From Candidatus Bathyarchaeota archaeon (GTDB taxonomy: Archaea; Thermoproteota; Bathyarchaeia; Bathyarchaeales; Bathyarchaeaceae): DNA of 29,797 bases. The notes beneath the pieces are model-generated. The model saw only the letters and a program-made list of their open reading frames with translations, ran no database searches and was not told where the DNA came from. Shown one piece after another: positions 1 through 8,300 of the stretch. Numbering within the stretch: position 1 is the stretch's first letter; each line of letters opens with the position of its first letter. Where the stretch lies: contig CP070826.1 in assembly GCA_020344435.1 (NCBI GenBank), positions 728,980-758,776 of the forward strand, written 5' to 3'. Position numbers and translations under genes: made by a program.

Positions 1-531
1 TTCCATTGCAGGCGGTATCAGCCTGTGGGAGACGAGAAAGCTCAGATTCTCTGGAGGTTTCTTGAGAACTTCAACGGCAGTGGCAGGTGCAGTTGTTTCA
101 AACCCGATTGCGAGAAAGACGAAATCCTTCCCCGGCTCTTTCTCCGCCATTCTCACGGCGTCACTGACGCTATATACAACCCGCACGTCGCCGCCTGAAG
201 CCTTTGCTTCTTGAAGCGAGCTTTCAGAAGCGGGGACTCGAATCACGTCACCGTACGTGACGATGGTCACATCGTTGAGTGCCAACATGATTGCCTCGTC
301 AAGTTCAGCGGCTGGAAGAATGCAGACGGGGCAGCCAGGACCAGCTATCACCTTGACTGTTTCGGGAAGGAGAATCCGCAGTCCATGGTGGGTTATGGTC
401 CACTCGTGAGTTCCGCAGACGTGGCAGAACTTGACTTCATGGGGGGGCGCCAGTTTCTGAATCTGAGCCACGATTCTCTTTGTTAAGGATGGGTCTCTGA
501 ATCGGAACTGTTCCTTCGAAGGCGTTGACAA
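1..531 (-). CDS. hypD: HypD, hydrogenase maturation factor (partial, C-terminal part outside window)
   Basis: HypD is the Fe-S scaffold protein that, with HypC, assembles the Fe(CN)2CO group of [NiFe]-hydrogenases in the cytoplasm. The frame is open from a TTG at 529-531 through the first window base, giving 177 residues. Visible family signatures are CGTHE (Cys39 to Glu43) and GPGCPVC (Cys67, Cys70), the conserved cysteine motifs of HypD, followed by IGFETTAPA. The C-terminal [4Fe-4S] cysteines lie beyond the window. The start codon comes 3 bases after the hypA stop, and the hypA 3' end supplies a GGTGA ribosome site, so it is translated as the fourth gene of hypCBAD. The TTG is inferred: it is the only start codon between the upstream in-frame stop and the conserved region. 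Confidence 0.93.
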   Translation of the reverse strand, partial: MSTPSKEQFRFRDPSLTKRIVAQIQKLAPPHEVKFCHVCGTHEWTITHHGLRILLPETVKVIAGPGCPVCILPAAELDEAIMLALNDVTIVTYGDVIRVPASESSLQEAKASGGDVRVVYSVSDAVRMAEKEPGKDFVFLAIGFETTAPATAVEVLKKPPENLSFLVSHRLIPPAME

Positions 532-534
532 CGG

Positions 535-909
535 TTACTTCACAACCAGCTTCACGCTTTTGATTAGGCACTCTCTACCGCCGATGATGTTGACTGTGCC
601 TGCACAGTTGGGGCACTGAAGCGTTGGAACTGGCATGTGATATAGGGGGTCGTCTTTGGTGCTGAGGTTTCCTTCATAGCCGCAGCTGCTGCATTTCACA
701 GCTCCATCCTTTGTCTCTATGAGTAGCTTGGAGTTCTCCATTATGGAGCCTTCCGTTAGGACTTTGTATGAGAATCTGACTTGTTCTAGACCGAGGAATG
801 TGAGTTTTCCTATTACAAGATGTACCTCTGCCACTTTCTTCGCGTTATGCTTCTTGGCCTCGTCAAGAACATTTTTGACGATTTGAGATGTCATTGAGAA
901 TTCATGCAA
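535..909 (-). CDS. hypA: HypA, nickel insertion protein for [NiFe]-hydrogenase
   Basis: HypA is a small zinc-stabilised nickel metallochaperone that works with HypB to insert Ni into the hydrogenase large subunit. The C-terminal half has the two CxxC zinc pairs (CSSC and CPNC). I place the start at the TTG at 907-909, because the family begins M-H-E and the N-terminal amine, His2 and Glu3 form the nickel site; here the TTG is followed directly by His-Glu-Phe-Ser-Met. A longer reading from 939 would bury that His inside an atypical 10-residue extension and overlap the hypB stop. No strong ribosome site precedes either start. With the TTG start the protein is 124 residues, slightly longer than the usual 113-120. 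Confidence 0.92.
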   Translation of the reverse strand: MHEFSMTSQIVKNVLDEAKKHNAKKVAEVHLVIGKLTFLGLEQVRFSYKVLTEGSIMENSKLLIETKDGAVKCSSCGYEGNLSTKDDPLYHMPVPTLQCPNCAGTVNIIGGRECLIKSVKLVVK

Positions 910-935
910 CACTGAACAACTCGCAAGGAGTGAGG

Positions 936-1616
936 TCATAGTTGAAGCGCATCTATAACTTCCTTCACGCCCTCTCCGCTTCTGCAGTTTGTCAGTGCAA
1001 CCTTCGCTTTCGGGTTTGTCCTCTTAACATCTGATGCCAGCTTCTTCATGTCAACTCCCATGGCGTCAGCCAAGTCCATTTTGTTTATGGCTACTACATC
1101 AGCATCTATGAAGATGAACGGGTGCTTGATGACCATGTAGGGTCCCTCCGTAACGCTCACGACAACCGCGCGCTGATCAGCGCCCAGCGGAAACTCTGCC
1201 GGGCAGATGAGGTTTCCAACGTTCTCAATTAGCAACAGGTCAATCTCTTTCAGGTCAAGTCTCTGTAGGGCTTTTCCAACGAGGTTGGCGTCAAGATGAC
1301 ACTCCTTTCCAGTGGTGATGGTGACAGTCTTTGCTCCATGTCTCTCAATTCGTTCCGCGTCTATGGTCGTTGTGAGGTCTCCCTTGAAGGCGGCTATCCT
1401 GTACTTTCCAGTTAGGGCTTGAACCATCTTCTCTATGAGGGAGGTTTTTCCTGATCCAATGGCGCCCATGATATCTATTGCCTTCACGTCGTATCTCTGC
1501 AGGAGCTCTCTGTTCTTCTCTGCGAGTCTTCTGTTTGCCTCGAGTAGGTCAGCCTCAAGTTCTATGTCGTAGACCTCTCCTTCCTCAGCCTCAACAACTT
1601 CCTTCAAGCGTACCAT
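936..1616 (-). CDS. hypB: HypB, GTPase for nickel incorporation
   Basis: HypB is the SIMIBI-class GTPase that drives nickel transfer to the hydrogenase. Residues 51-58 form the P-loop GAIGSGKT, residues 178-181 the guanine-specificity motif NKMD. The metal site of the G domain is visible as Cys106-His107 and Cys138 (in NLICPAE). There is no His-rich N-terminal nickel-storage tail, as usual for archaeal HypB. At 226 residues it is normal length. The ATG lies inside the hypC 3' end, giving a 26-base overlap, with a G-rich GGGGG just upstream of the ATG. Translation is probably coupled to hypC. Confidence 0.95.
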   Translation of the reverse strand: MVRLKEVVEAEEGEVYDIELEADLLEANRRLAEKNRELLQRYDVKAIDIMGAIGSGKTSLIEKMVQALTGKYRIAAFKGDLTTTIDAERIERHGAKTVTITTGKECHLDANLVGKALQRLDLKEIDLLLIENVGNLICPAEFPLGADQRAVVVSVTEGPYMVIKHPFIFIDADVVAINKMDLADAMGVDMKKLASDVKRTNPKAKVALTNCRSGEGVKEVIDALQL

Positions 1617-1842
1617 CCCCCGTCTCTTCCATACTTAGAATCTCCTCCCACATCCTGAGAGTTTCTTCCGCTGCTTTTCTGTCAATAACTTGGATAGCGT
1701 ATCCAGCGTGAACCAAAACGTACTCTCCAACTTTAGCATTCACAAGCATAACATTCACTTCTCGAAGAACGCCCTCGCCGAAGTCAACCTTAGCAGTGTT
1801 CTCGTTAATCTCCAGCACTTCAGCTGGAATCGCCAAACACAT
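1591..1842 (-). CDS. hypC: HypC, hydrogenase maturation chaperone
   Basis: HypC pairs with HypD to carry the Fe(CN)2CO unit and chaperones the hydrogenase large-subunit precursor. The protein starts with the diagnostic MCLAIP, in which Cys2 binds the iron unit, and continues with the small beta-barrel pattern VDFGEGVLREVNV and GEYVLVHAGYAI. It is 83 residues, typical for the family. It heads the operon hypC-hypB-hypA-hypD on the minus strand. There is no clear ribosome site before the ATG, and a TATA-like TTTATTA sits about 30 bases upstream, so the message may be nearly leaderless. Confidence 0.95.
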   Translation of the reverse strand: MCLAIPAEVLEINENTAKVDFGEGVLREVNVMLVNAKVGEYVLVHAGYAIQVIDRKAAEETLRMWEEILSMEETGDGTLEGSC

Positions 1843-1866
1843 CTTTATTCATCTAATGCATGGGTA

Positions 1867-1880
1867 CGCGTAATAAATCC
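1867..1880 (-). promoter_or_regulatory. Probable TATA box of the hyp operon
   Basis: On the minus strand the sequence reads GGATTTATTACGCG, a TATA-like element about 30 bases upstream of the hypC ATG at 1842. With the usual archaeal spacing of 22-27 bases the transcript would start a few bases before hypC, which agrees with the absence of a ribosome site there. Confidence 0.4.
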
Positions 1881-1953
1881 ATTTCTATAACGCATGCACA
1901 TCAATGAAATTCGCATTAGTTTCAGTTCACTCTCTCGCCTCTTCTGGTTTGCG

Positions 1954-1964
1954 TTAAATCTTAA
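1954..1964 (+). promoter_or_regulatory. Probable TATA box of the zinc-ribbon gene
   Basis: TTAAATCTTAA lies about 50 bases before the ATG at 2012, divergent from the hyp operon promoter. The predicted leader of about 25 bases includes GAGAG just before the start codon. Motif-based only. Confidence 0.35.
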
Positions 1965-2011
1965 GCCCTATTAGCTGCCTCGCCGAAATCTCTTGTCAGG
2001 TCTGAGAGAAA

Positions 2012-2197
2012 ATGCCTATGAAGATTTTGTGTGAGAAATGTGGTTTTCTTCTCTACGAGGGCTTGGACGTGAAGGCTCCCTACGAAATTGTCCAGACCTA
2101 CAACGGTAGATGTCCAAGCTGCACTCGAAGGCTACGTCACAAACCAGTAAATATCGAGATTAAGCCCTTGCTGAATGCTGTCGGATGTGCACAATAG
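2012..2197 (+). CDS. Small zinc-ribbon protein of unknown function
   Basis: This 61-residue protein carries two CxxC pairs, CEKC at 7-10 and CPSC at 34-37, about 24 residues apart, the spacing of a single zinc ribbon. Between them is a short hydrophobic and acidic stretch (FLLYEG), a pattern seen in many small archaeal zinc-ribbon proteins. No catalytic motif is visible. GAGAG ends a few bases before the ATG; an in-frame ATG at codon 3 is an alternative start. It is transcribed alone, divergent from hypC and convergent with the helicase gene. The function is not known; nucleic-acid or protein binding is the usual guess for such ribbons. Confidence 0.75.
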   Translation: MPMKILCEKCGFLLYEGLDVKAPYEIVQTYNGRCPSCTRRLRHKPVNIEIKPLLNAVGCAQ

Positions 2198-2295
2198 ACA
2201 GCATGAAGTTCACGCGATGGTTGAACGCTGGAATCACAAACGTCAAATAATGGTCTATTCTGGAAGACCTACCGATGAGTATACATATGTGAAAT

Positions 2296-4422
2296 CTAGC
2301 TGAGAATCTCGGTTATTCTCTGTACTTGTATGCATAGGGTCTGTCCTTCACGGTGTAGGTGGCCTCTGGCTCTGAACCTCGTGTTCTTCTTCATTAAGCT
2401 TGGAGGGCCTTCATATTCTTCTGGGACGAGTCGGGCTCTGTATTTTCCGTTTATTATGCAGACTGCGCTTCTGGACAGGATTCTCTCAATCTCCACCTCA
2501 TAGACCTCTCTATCTCCGGTTTCCATTGTGGTGTCCATGCTTGCCACAGAAGCTATGCGATTCGGAGTCAGTTCGTAGATTTGATTAGCCTTTTCCAGAT
2601 GATCTATGGCAGCCTTTGTGATGTTTGGGCGATAACCTTCTAGGAGCGAGTCCTGCTGGAGGTCTTCTATGAGGATTCCTTCTCTTCCTGCTTTCATAAC
2701 TTTCATCCATAAGCTCTTCGCTGCCCGATCAACCGTTCTGGTGAACTTCTTGACCTCTTCCTCTTCAGGTTGAATCCTTCTCCGAGCTATGGATGGCGAT
2801 ATGAACGCCTTCTCCTCTGCCATCTCCGACTTTGGGATGGGGTTGATCTTCGGTTTCATTCCTCTTCTGGGGAGGGCCTTCATCTGCGTGTTGAGGCGTC
2901 CTACGATGTCATTCATCTTCTCAAGCCGCCTCTTGCTGGCATGTAGGTATGCAACGTCATACGTCTCCTTCGCTGCAAAGATCACGGTCCTTCCGATGTC
3001 CTTTCTCCCTGTCCTTCCCTTGCGTTGAATGTAGCGTATTTCGCTTGGGATGGGCTCGTAGAAGATGACGAGGTCTACCGCAGGGATGTCCAAGCCCTCC
3101 TCAGCTATGCTCGTGGCCACCAAAACATTTAATCTGCCTTCTCTGAAGTCGTGCAGTATCTGGGCCTGCTCGTCTTGGCTGAGGCCAGGATCATCTTCCT
3201 TGTTTGCTTGCCCCACAAAACGCTTCGCCCTAACGTTGTCGAGTGCGTTCAACTCGTTAACCAGGTGCGTGGCGGTATCTCTGTATTGTGTGAAAGTCAA
3301 GATACGCGCTGATGTGTTCTCTCTGATGTGACGCCTGACCTCCTCCTTGACCGCTGAGATTTTTGGGTGGTTCAAGCCACCGACCTTCGCAAGATAAGCT
3401 CTCAACATGTGATACTGGGAGTCATTGATGATATTCTTGTAGCTCTTCTTCTGATGGCCGTTCTTCTCCACCCGCTCAAGAAACCGACCTAATGAGTGAG
3501 TTCCTTGGGTTTCAAGGAGCCCTAGGGCGTGAAAGGCTGTCAAGGAAGCGGCTTGAAACATGATGGCTCCGAAAAGAGAGCCCCTATTCATGCCCTCGGT
3601 CTCCTTCAGCCGTCTCCTCAATCTTTCCCCGGCTTGTAAGAGGTCTCTACGAGTCACGTAACTCAGGCTCTTCCTGATCACGCCCATTGATTGAAGCCTT
3701 GTGAGCCTCTTCCAAAGGATGCTTCTTAAGAGCTTTCTCAGCCTCCTGTATTCATTAGGGAGCTCTACTTCCCTCCACTCCACATCCACTCGATGAATAT
3801 ACGGCGCTACATCTGGATCCTTCTCTCGTCGGAACATTATCTCCTCTATGTAGAGGTTCCTGCAGGTTTGGCGGATATCTTTCTGATTGGACCCTGGACT
3901 TGCAGTTGCAGCCATGATTACGGGCCAACGAGCCTGCTCCACATATCTCCTGGCCACGCGAGTGTAACTGTAATTCTTTCTAGCCCGATGACACTCGTCA
4001 AACACGACAAGACTGAAATCTTTGAGGGAGAGTCTTCCACTCTCAAGATCATTCCTCACAACTTGAGGCGTAGCAAAGAAGACCTTGGCCTCGCCTCCCC
4101 AAAGATGCCTTCTGTAGCTAGGAGGCACCTTCCCAGTGAGGACCACCATATCTCCAGCCTTGATCCGCAAGAACCTGCCAAATGTATCCCTATGTTGCAA
4201 GACGAGAGGTCTGGTGGGGGCCATGACCAGAATCTTCATGTCCCAGTGGTTAAGGAGGAAGTGAGCGGCAACCATGGCAGAGATCACCGTCTTGCCTAGG
4301 GCAGTGGGCAAAATTACCATCGTGTTCTTCTGACAGATCTTCTCTGCTATAGTCTGCTGGTACAGTCTAGCCTCCACAGTCTTAGGCCAGATTAACGGAT
4401 GCTCAACATAGACCTTGTCCAA
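2296..4422 (-). CDS. Hef/FANCM-type superfamily 2 DNA helicase with extra C-terminal domains
   Basis: An ATP-driven helicase of the Hef/Mph1/FANCM group, which remodels stalled forks and branched DNA. Motif I is PTALGKT (39-45), motif II DECH (142-145), motif III TASPGS (173-178), motif V ATSIAEEGLDIP (436-447) and motif VI QRKGRTGR (466-473). The region at 210-350 between the two RecA lobes is the size of the Hef insertion domain. There is no XPF-type nuclease motif (ERKxxxD), unlike euryarchaeal Hef. Instead the C terminus has a winged-helix-like stretch (about 565-620) and a beta-rich, OB-like segment (about 638-706). The TTG start at 4420-4422 has AGGAAG upstream. It follows radA by 35 bases and is probably co-transcribed with it, consistent with recombination repair. 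Confidence 0.88.
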   Translation of the reverse strand: MDKVYVEHPLIWPKTVEARLYQQTIAEKICQKNTMVILPTALGKTVISAMVAAHFLLNHWDMKILVMAPTRPLVLQHRDTFGRFLRIKAGDMVVLTGKVPPSYRRHLWGGEAKVFFATPQVVRNDLESGRLSLKDFSLVVFDECHRARKNYSYTRVARRYVEQARWPVIMAATASPGSNQKDIRQTCRNLYIEEIMFRREKDPDVAPYIHRVDVEWREVELPNEYRRLRKLLRSILWKRLTRLQSMGVIRKSLSYVTRRDLLQAGERLRRRLKETEGMNRGSLFGAIMFQAASLTAFHALGLLETQGTHSLGRFLERVEKNGHQKKSYKNIINDSQYHMLRAYLAKVGGLNHPKISAVKEEVRRHIRENTSARILTFTQYRDTATHLVNELNALDNVRAKRFVGQANKEDDPGLSQDEQAQILHDFREGRLNVLVATSIAEEGLDIPAVDLVIFYEPIPSEIRYIQRKGRTGRKDIGRTVIFAAKETYDVAYLHASKRRLEKMNDIVGRLNTQMKALPRRGMKPKINPIPKSEMAEEKAFISPSIARRRIQPEEEEVKKFTRTVDRAAKSLWMKVMKAGREGILIEDLQQDSLLEGYRPNITKAAIDHLEKANQIYELTPNRIASVASMDTTMETGDREVYEVEIERILSRSAVCIINGKYRARLVPEEYEGPPSLMKKNTRFRARGHLHREGQTLCIQVQRITEILS

Positions 4423-4457
4423 GAAACGACTTCCTATGATTCGTTGGCGAATCTGGT

Positions 4458-5423
4458 CTAGTCTTCTACATCCTCGATGCCTTTCTCTGTGATCCTGAAT
4501 CGTGTGCTATTCTCTGGCAGATATGGAGAGTCGATGATCTTTGCTAGTCTTGTTCCCTTGCTTCCTTTGCGGAGATACACGCGATGTGTGCACGCGTGAG
4601 CCATAACATGTCCGCCAGCCGGTCTGTTTGGGTCCCCAAAAAACTGCGCGGGGTTTGCCTGAACCTGATTTGTGACTACTACGGAGAGGTTGAAGGCTTC
4701 TGTGAGTCGCAACAGTCTGTGGAGTAGACCATTCAGTTTCTGCTGGCGTTCAGAGAGATGCTCTCTGCCTATGTATTCGCCTCGGAAGTGACCGATCATG
4801 GAATCCACGATGACGAGTTTCACGTTGTTCTCGGGACAGAATTCGGAGAGACGATCTATCAATAGGCATTGATGGCTGCTGTTGTAAGCGCGGGCGAGAA
4901 AGATGTTTTCCAAGGTTTCGTGTGAATCAAGTCCCATGGCGCTGGCTATTTCATATACGCGTTCTGGCATGAAAGTTCCCTCCGTGTCGACGTAGACCAC
5001 TTTCCCATCTAGCCCACCCTTCTCTGAGGGGAGTTGAGCGAAAACACAGAGCATCAAACAGATTTGCGTCTTGCCCACGCCATATTCACCTATGAACTCA
5101 GTCATGGCCTGAGTCTCAATTCCCCCTCCCAGAAGCGTGTCTATGTTCTTGGAGCCTGTGGAGCATCTGAGCATGTTCTGCCTCTTCTTCCACAGTTCCT
5201 CAGCCGTGATGAAGTCGACGTGAACCAATTTTCGGGCCGCGGCAGCGATTTTTAGACACGTGTTGAATCCTATCCCAGTCTTCTCCGCCATCTCTCTGGG
5301 TGGAGTCACGATTATCGCTTCAACGGTCGTTAATCCGCCAGATTTGAGTTTGCTAGCCATGGCGGGTCCAACGCCCTCAAGGGCTGCTAAATCATCCTTC
5401 TTAATCTCAGTTTCACCTTCCAC
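4458..5423 (-). CDS. radA: RadA recombinase
   Basis: RadA is the archaeal Rad51/RecA-type recombinase that forms ATP-dependent filaments on single-stranded DNA and catalyses strand exchange. The N-terminal helix-hairpin-helix domain occupies roughly 10-65 (LEGVGPAMASKL). The FxxA polymerisation motif is FITA at 71-74. Walker A is GEYGVGKT (112-119), Walker B is LVIVD followed by SMIGHFR, and the L2 region follows TNQVQANP. At 321 residues it is standard length. The GTG at 5423 is the only usable start after an in-frame stop, and a GGTGA just inside the gene is too late to serve it. The helicase gene follows directly. A perfect palindrome that contains the likely TATA box lies 51-64 bases upstream. 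Confidence 0.97.
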   Translation of the reverse strand: MEGETEIKKDDLAALEGVGPAMASKLKSGGLTTVEAIIVTPPREMAEKTGIGFNTCLKIAAAARKLVHVDFITAEELWKKRQNMLRCSTGSKNIDTLLGGGIETQAMTEFIGEYGVGKTQICLMLCVFAQLPSEKGGLDGKVVYVDTEGTFMPERVYEIASAMGLDSHETLENIFLARAYNSSHQCLLIDRLSEFCPENNVKLVIVDSMIGHFRGEYIGREHLSERQQKLNGLLHRLLRLTEAFNLSVVVTNQVQANPAQFFGDPNRPAGGHVMAHACTHRVYLRKGSKGTRLAKIIDSPYLPENSTRFRITEKGIEDVED

Positions 5424-5473
5424 AAATTACACATCCGTGATTCATCGCTCTTGCCAATGCCTCCTTCACATGT

Positions 5474-5487
5474 TGGTTTTAAAACCA
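5474..5487 (-). promoter_or_regulatory. Palindromic TATA element upstream of radA
   Basis: TGGTTTTAAAACCA is a perfect 14-base palindrome. Its AT-rich centre is the best TATA candidate for radA, predicting a start site near 5453 and a leader of about 30 bases. Being symmetrical, it could also serve as a dimer-binding operator, but that is speculation. Confidence 0.45.
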
Positions 5488-5569
5488 GTGGCTCAGACGC
5501 ATAGTCAGGAAGAGGGGGGAGATCAGTGAAGGTATTCTAGGCAGGTCGAATTGCACGTGATTATTCTAC

Positions 5570-6751
5570 CTACTGATTCCCTTTCGTCTCTTTTAGCAGA
5601 ATCAACGGTAGGGCTGACAGTGCCATAGCAAGTGTGGAAGCATAGAATGGAGCCATCACCCAAGTGTCCCAGAGGATGCCGCTGAGAGCGTTCCCTGTCA
5701 GGAGTCCCACCCAGAAGGTTGCTGCCGAAATCCCGTTCATCAGACCCCACTTAGAAGATGGTGTAGAATCCATCATGAGGGTCTGGAATGAAGACCAGTG
5801 AAGGTTCAGCACAACGCGTGAAAGAAACATGAAGGCGATCAATTCCAGCGTGTTCCGAGAATGAGCAAACAAGAAGAAGAATGGCGTTGAAGCAACGAAC
5901 GTCACAAACATGACCTTTCTTCTATCGAAATGGTCGCTGAGCTTTGCCCCTGGAATCTGCACGATTATGGAGGCGACTCCAAAACCGATTGCATATAGTG
6001 TGCCTATGAACGTGAAGTCGACTTGAAAGTTCGCCACGACGAAGATTGGAATCACTGGGTTTGTCACGCCCAACGCAACTCCTTGAATTATATTAATCAT
6101 CGAGAATGAAATCATCGTTGATAGGTACTCACCGACCCTATTCGTTCTTTCATTCTTATTGCTTGCATCCTGTTCCTCCAACTCTCTCCGCGTCTCCTGA
6201 ATAAGAAGGGTAGCGGGAAAGATGGCAAGCAGAAATATGAAGGACATGAAGAAGGGAAAGCGTATGCCAAAGAAATCTGCAAGGATTCCACCGGCGAAGG
6301 GAGCAATCGTTGAACCCACGAGCCAAGAAATGTTAGTCCAGCCGTAGGCTGACGCCATAGTCTTGGTTGATGATACATCCGCGACGATTGTCCATCTGAT
6401 TGGTAGGTACAAGCCTGTTGCAAAACCAGACATTAGAATCCACGGGACTAAGTCAATCCAGTTGCTTGCGAATGCGTACATTAGTGGAGGCAATACAGCT
6501 AGAGCCGTACCTAACACGTGTATTCGTTTCCTACCGTACTTGTCAGAGAGAAAGCCGCTGAAGATTTGCATTACCGCCGCGACAGCGTTGGAGGCAGAGA
6601 ACAAGAGTCCAAGTTCTATCATGGATGCGCTGAGAGAACTCTTTATGTAGATTGGCCATATTGGAGTGATCAGGTCAATGGCTAGGGAGCTCACTAAGAA
6701 GACGGTGGCAAGCACCAGTATGTTTTTTCCGTAGGCCATGAATCGATTCAA
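5570..6751 (-). CDS. Major facilitator superfamily transporter (12 membrane segments)
   Basis: A 393-residue membrane transporter of the major facilitator superfamily. The hydrophobic profile fits twelve membrane segments in two halves. After the second segment comes the diagnostic loop motif GFLSDKYGRKR, repeated in weaker form after the eighth (GAKLSDHFDRRK). A charged cytoplasmic loop (about 188-207, RRELEEQDASNKNERTNR) separates the halves. The substrate cannot be told from sequence. The TTG at 6751 has AAGGGG about 8 bases upstream; an ATG at codon 5 is the alternative. It lies 58 bases downstream of another MFS gene of the same orientation, so the two are probably co-transcribed, but they are only distantly alike. 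Confidence 0.9.
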   Translation of the reverse strand: MNRFMAYGKNILVLATVFLVSSLAIDLITPIWPIYIKSSLSASMIELGLLFSASNAVAAVMQIFSGFLSDKYGRKRIHVLGTALAVLPPLMYAFASNWIDLVPWILMSGFATGLYLPIRWTIVADVSSTKTMASAYGWTNISWLVGSTIAPFAGGILADFFGIRFPFFMSFIFLLAIFPATLLIQETRRELEEQDASNKNERTNRVGEYLSTMISFSMINIIQGVALGVTNPVIPIFVVANFQVDFTFIGTLYAIGFGVASIIVQIPGAKLSDHFDRRKVMFVTFVASTPFFFLFAHSRNTLELIAFMFLSRVVLNLHWSSFQTLMMDSTPSSKWGLMNGISAATFWVGLLTGNALSGILWDTWVMAPFYASTLAMALSALPLILLKETKGNQ

Positions 6752-6809
6752 TTTTGCTGCCCCTTACCAATCTGATCAGCCAACCCTCTCGGGAATTGCT
6801 ACCGCCTAT

Positions 6810-8102
6810 TTAAGACTTTGCATGCGCGCGCGTTCTTGGTTTGACTTTCATCGCATATATGAGAGTGCCGATTAATGTGACTGCAGAGGCTACTTGAAAA
6901 ACGGTAACGTAGGCAGCAGCCTTCGCTGTTCCAGTGCTGATCAGGTGGTCTGCAATCGGGCCTCCTAGGACAGTGCCAGCCAATCCAAACGATATGAAAG
7001 TGACGGCGTTATATTGTCCAAAGAGTCTCCCTCTACGCTCGGCTGGGATCAGGTCGGAGGCGACCAAATATCCAACTACAGTCATAAGCGCCCTTGCAAC
7101 TCCGTTCAAACCGTTAATGATTATCATCTGAGTGGCGTTTTGCGCAACCATGTAGAAGAGAGGAGTAACCACCATTAGACCGAACCCAAAGCCTAGAGCT
7201 TTCTTCTTGCCAATTCGATCTGCGAGAAATCCGGCCAAGAGGCTCGTTACGATTATTGCAATCGAGGAGGAGTTGCGGATCATAGCTATGTCGAGGTCTG
7301 AAGCGCCGATCGGTGAGTCAAGTTTGGCGTATAGTATGAGAATCTGAAGGATGGAGAAGACTCCCAAACCCACAATGAATGTTGACACGAGGAACCAATG
7401 GAATGCGTTTGATTCATTACTATTAGATGCCCGTGTACTTTGGTTGCTGACAGCTCTGTCAGCTTTCTCCCTCTCCTCAACCTTGTTTGAATCGCGGGTA
7501 CTGATCCAGACCAGGATGGCACTCGCCAGCATGATTCCTGAGGCGAAATAGAAGAGCTGGCCTCCTGTGAAGCCTCCTGCTTCACCGCCCCAATTGTACA
7601 TCAGCGCTGAAACGGAGACGCCTAATATCCGACCAGTGCCGCCGATACTTGAAAACAGACTCATCAGCCTCCCTCTCTCCTTAGAGGTCGTTAGGTCTGA
7701 GACGAGGGCGCTCCATCCCAGATTGCTCATTGACCAGAAGAACTCTAGGAGCGTCAGCCCTCCGATGATACTATATCCTGCAGCGATCGGATTATTGAGG
7801 CCGAGCATGTAAGCGTGAATGAAATACACTAGTATATAGCCGAGGGCTGCGGTCGTTTCCCCAATGATTATCAGGCTGGCACGGGCTTGATATTTGTCCG
7901 ATATCCTGCCCCATACGAGCGTTTGTGAAGTGCTATTGGCTATCATTGTGAGACTTGCCAGCAGTGTTGTCTCAGTCACTGAGAGTCCAAGTCTCACATT
8001 CAGGTAGATTGACAGAAAAGTATAGAATAAGCCTCTCCGTACCATCGCCATGAATTGAAAACTTGACAATCCAAGTATCGTTTTCCTGTCCAAGTTAACC
8101 AA
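6810..8102 (-). CDS. Major facilitator superfamily transporter
   Basis: A 430-residue MFS protein with about twelve membrane segments. Loop motifs are GRISDKYQARA after segment 2 and GFLADRIGKKKA after segment 8. A central polar loop of about 30 residues rich in Asn, Ser, Glu and Lys joins the halves. The N terminus (FQFMAMVRRGLFYTF) and the phrase YLVASDLIPAERRGRLFG are typical of drug- or sugar-phosphate-like MFS exporters, but the substrate is not assignable. The TTG at 8102 lacks a clear ribosome site; TTG at codon 4 is an alternative. The 3' end includes a 15-base alternating tract (6819-6833). It heads a two-gene unit with the next MFS gene, and its upstream region contains nested inverted repeats. 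Confidence 0.9.
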   Translation of the reverse strand: MVNLDRKTILGLSSFQFMAMVRRGLFYTFLSIYLNVRLGLSVTETTLLASLTMIANSTSQTLVWGRISDKYQARASLIIIGETTAALGYILVYFIHAYMLGLNNPIAAGYSIIGGLTLLEFFWSMSNLGWSALVSDLTTSKERGRLMSLFSSIGGTGRILGVSVSALMYNWGGEAGGFTGGQLFYFASGIMLASAILVWISTRDSNKVEEREKADRAVSNQSTRASNSNESNAFHWFLVSTFIVGLGVFSILQILILYAKLDSPIGASDLDIAMIRNSSSIAIIVTSLLAGFLADRIGKKKALGFGFGLMVVTPLFYMVAQNATQMIIINGLNGVARALMTVVGYLVASDLIPAERRGRLFGQYNAVTFISFGLAGTVLGGPIADHLISTGTAKAAAYVTVFQVASAVTLIGTLIYAMKVKPRTRAHAKS

Positions 8103-8117
8103 AGGAGAATCAAAACT

Positions 8118-8165
8118 TTCTGATTTCAGCCTTTTGGTTGGCTCGCGAGCCCTTCCGAATCAGAA
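8118..8165. repeat. Nested inverted repeats in a divergent intergenic region
   Basis: TTCTGATT (8118-8125) and AATCAGAA (8158-8165) are exact inverted copies. Between them, at 8140-8151, is the perfect 12-base palindrome GGCTCGCGAGCC. The element sits 16-63 bases upstream of the MFS gene start at 8102, where a regulator or an RNA hairpin could act. Seen directly; function is inference. Confidence 0.6.
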
Positions 8166-8187
8166 GTGAATCTCTTTCATTTTCGAT

Positions 8188-8223
8188 ATATTGGTTAGGT
8201 AAAAAATATTGGCTAGGTGGAAA
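8188..8223. repeat. Two-copy 18-base tandem repeat
   Basis: Two adjacent units, ATATTGGTTAGGTAAAAA and ATATTGGCTAGGTGGAAA, match at 15 of 18 positions. They lie directly upstream of a TATA-like TTTTATAGAG (8229-8238) that could serve the plus-strand ORF at 8301. The position, upstream of a TATA box, is where activator sites are found in archaea. Confidence 0.55.
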
Positions 8224-8300
8224 ATTCCCTTTTATAGAGTTCTAGAATATAGTTCTGTATGTAGAAGAGCCCTCCACGATAATACAAGCAGTTTTGGTGA

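Noticed and set aside
211..486. Plus-strand open frame of 91 codons
   Set aside because: It lies over hypD on the other strand, whose conserved cysteine motifs are clear; the plus-strand frame has no ribosome site or known features.
5570..8102. Recent duplication of the two MFS genes
   Set aside because: The proteins share the general fold and loop motifs but not extended identity, so they are neighbours of the same superfamily and not recent copies.
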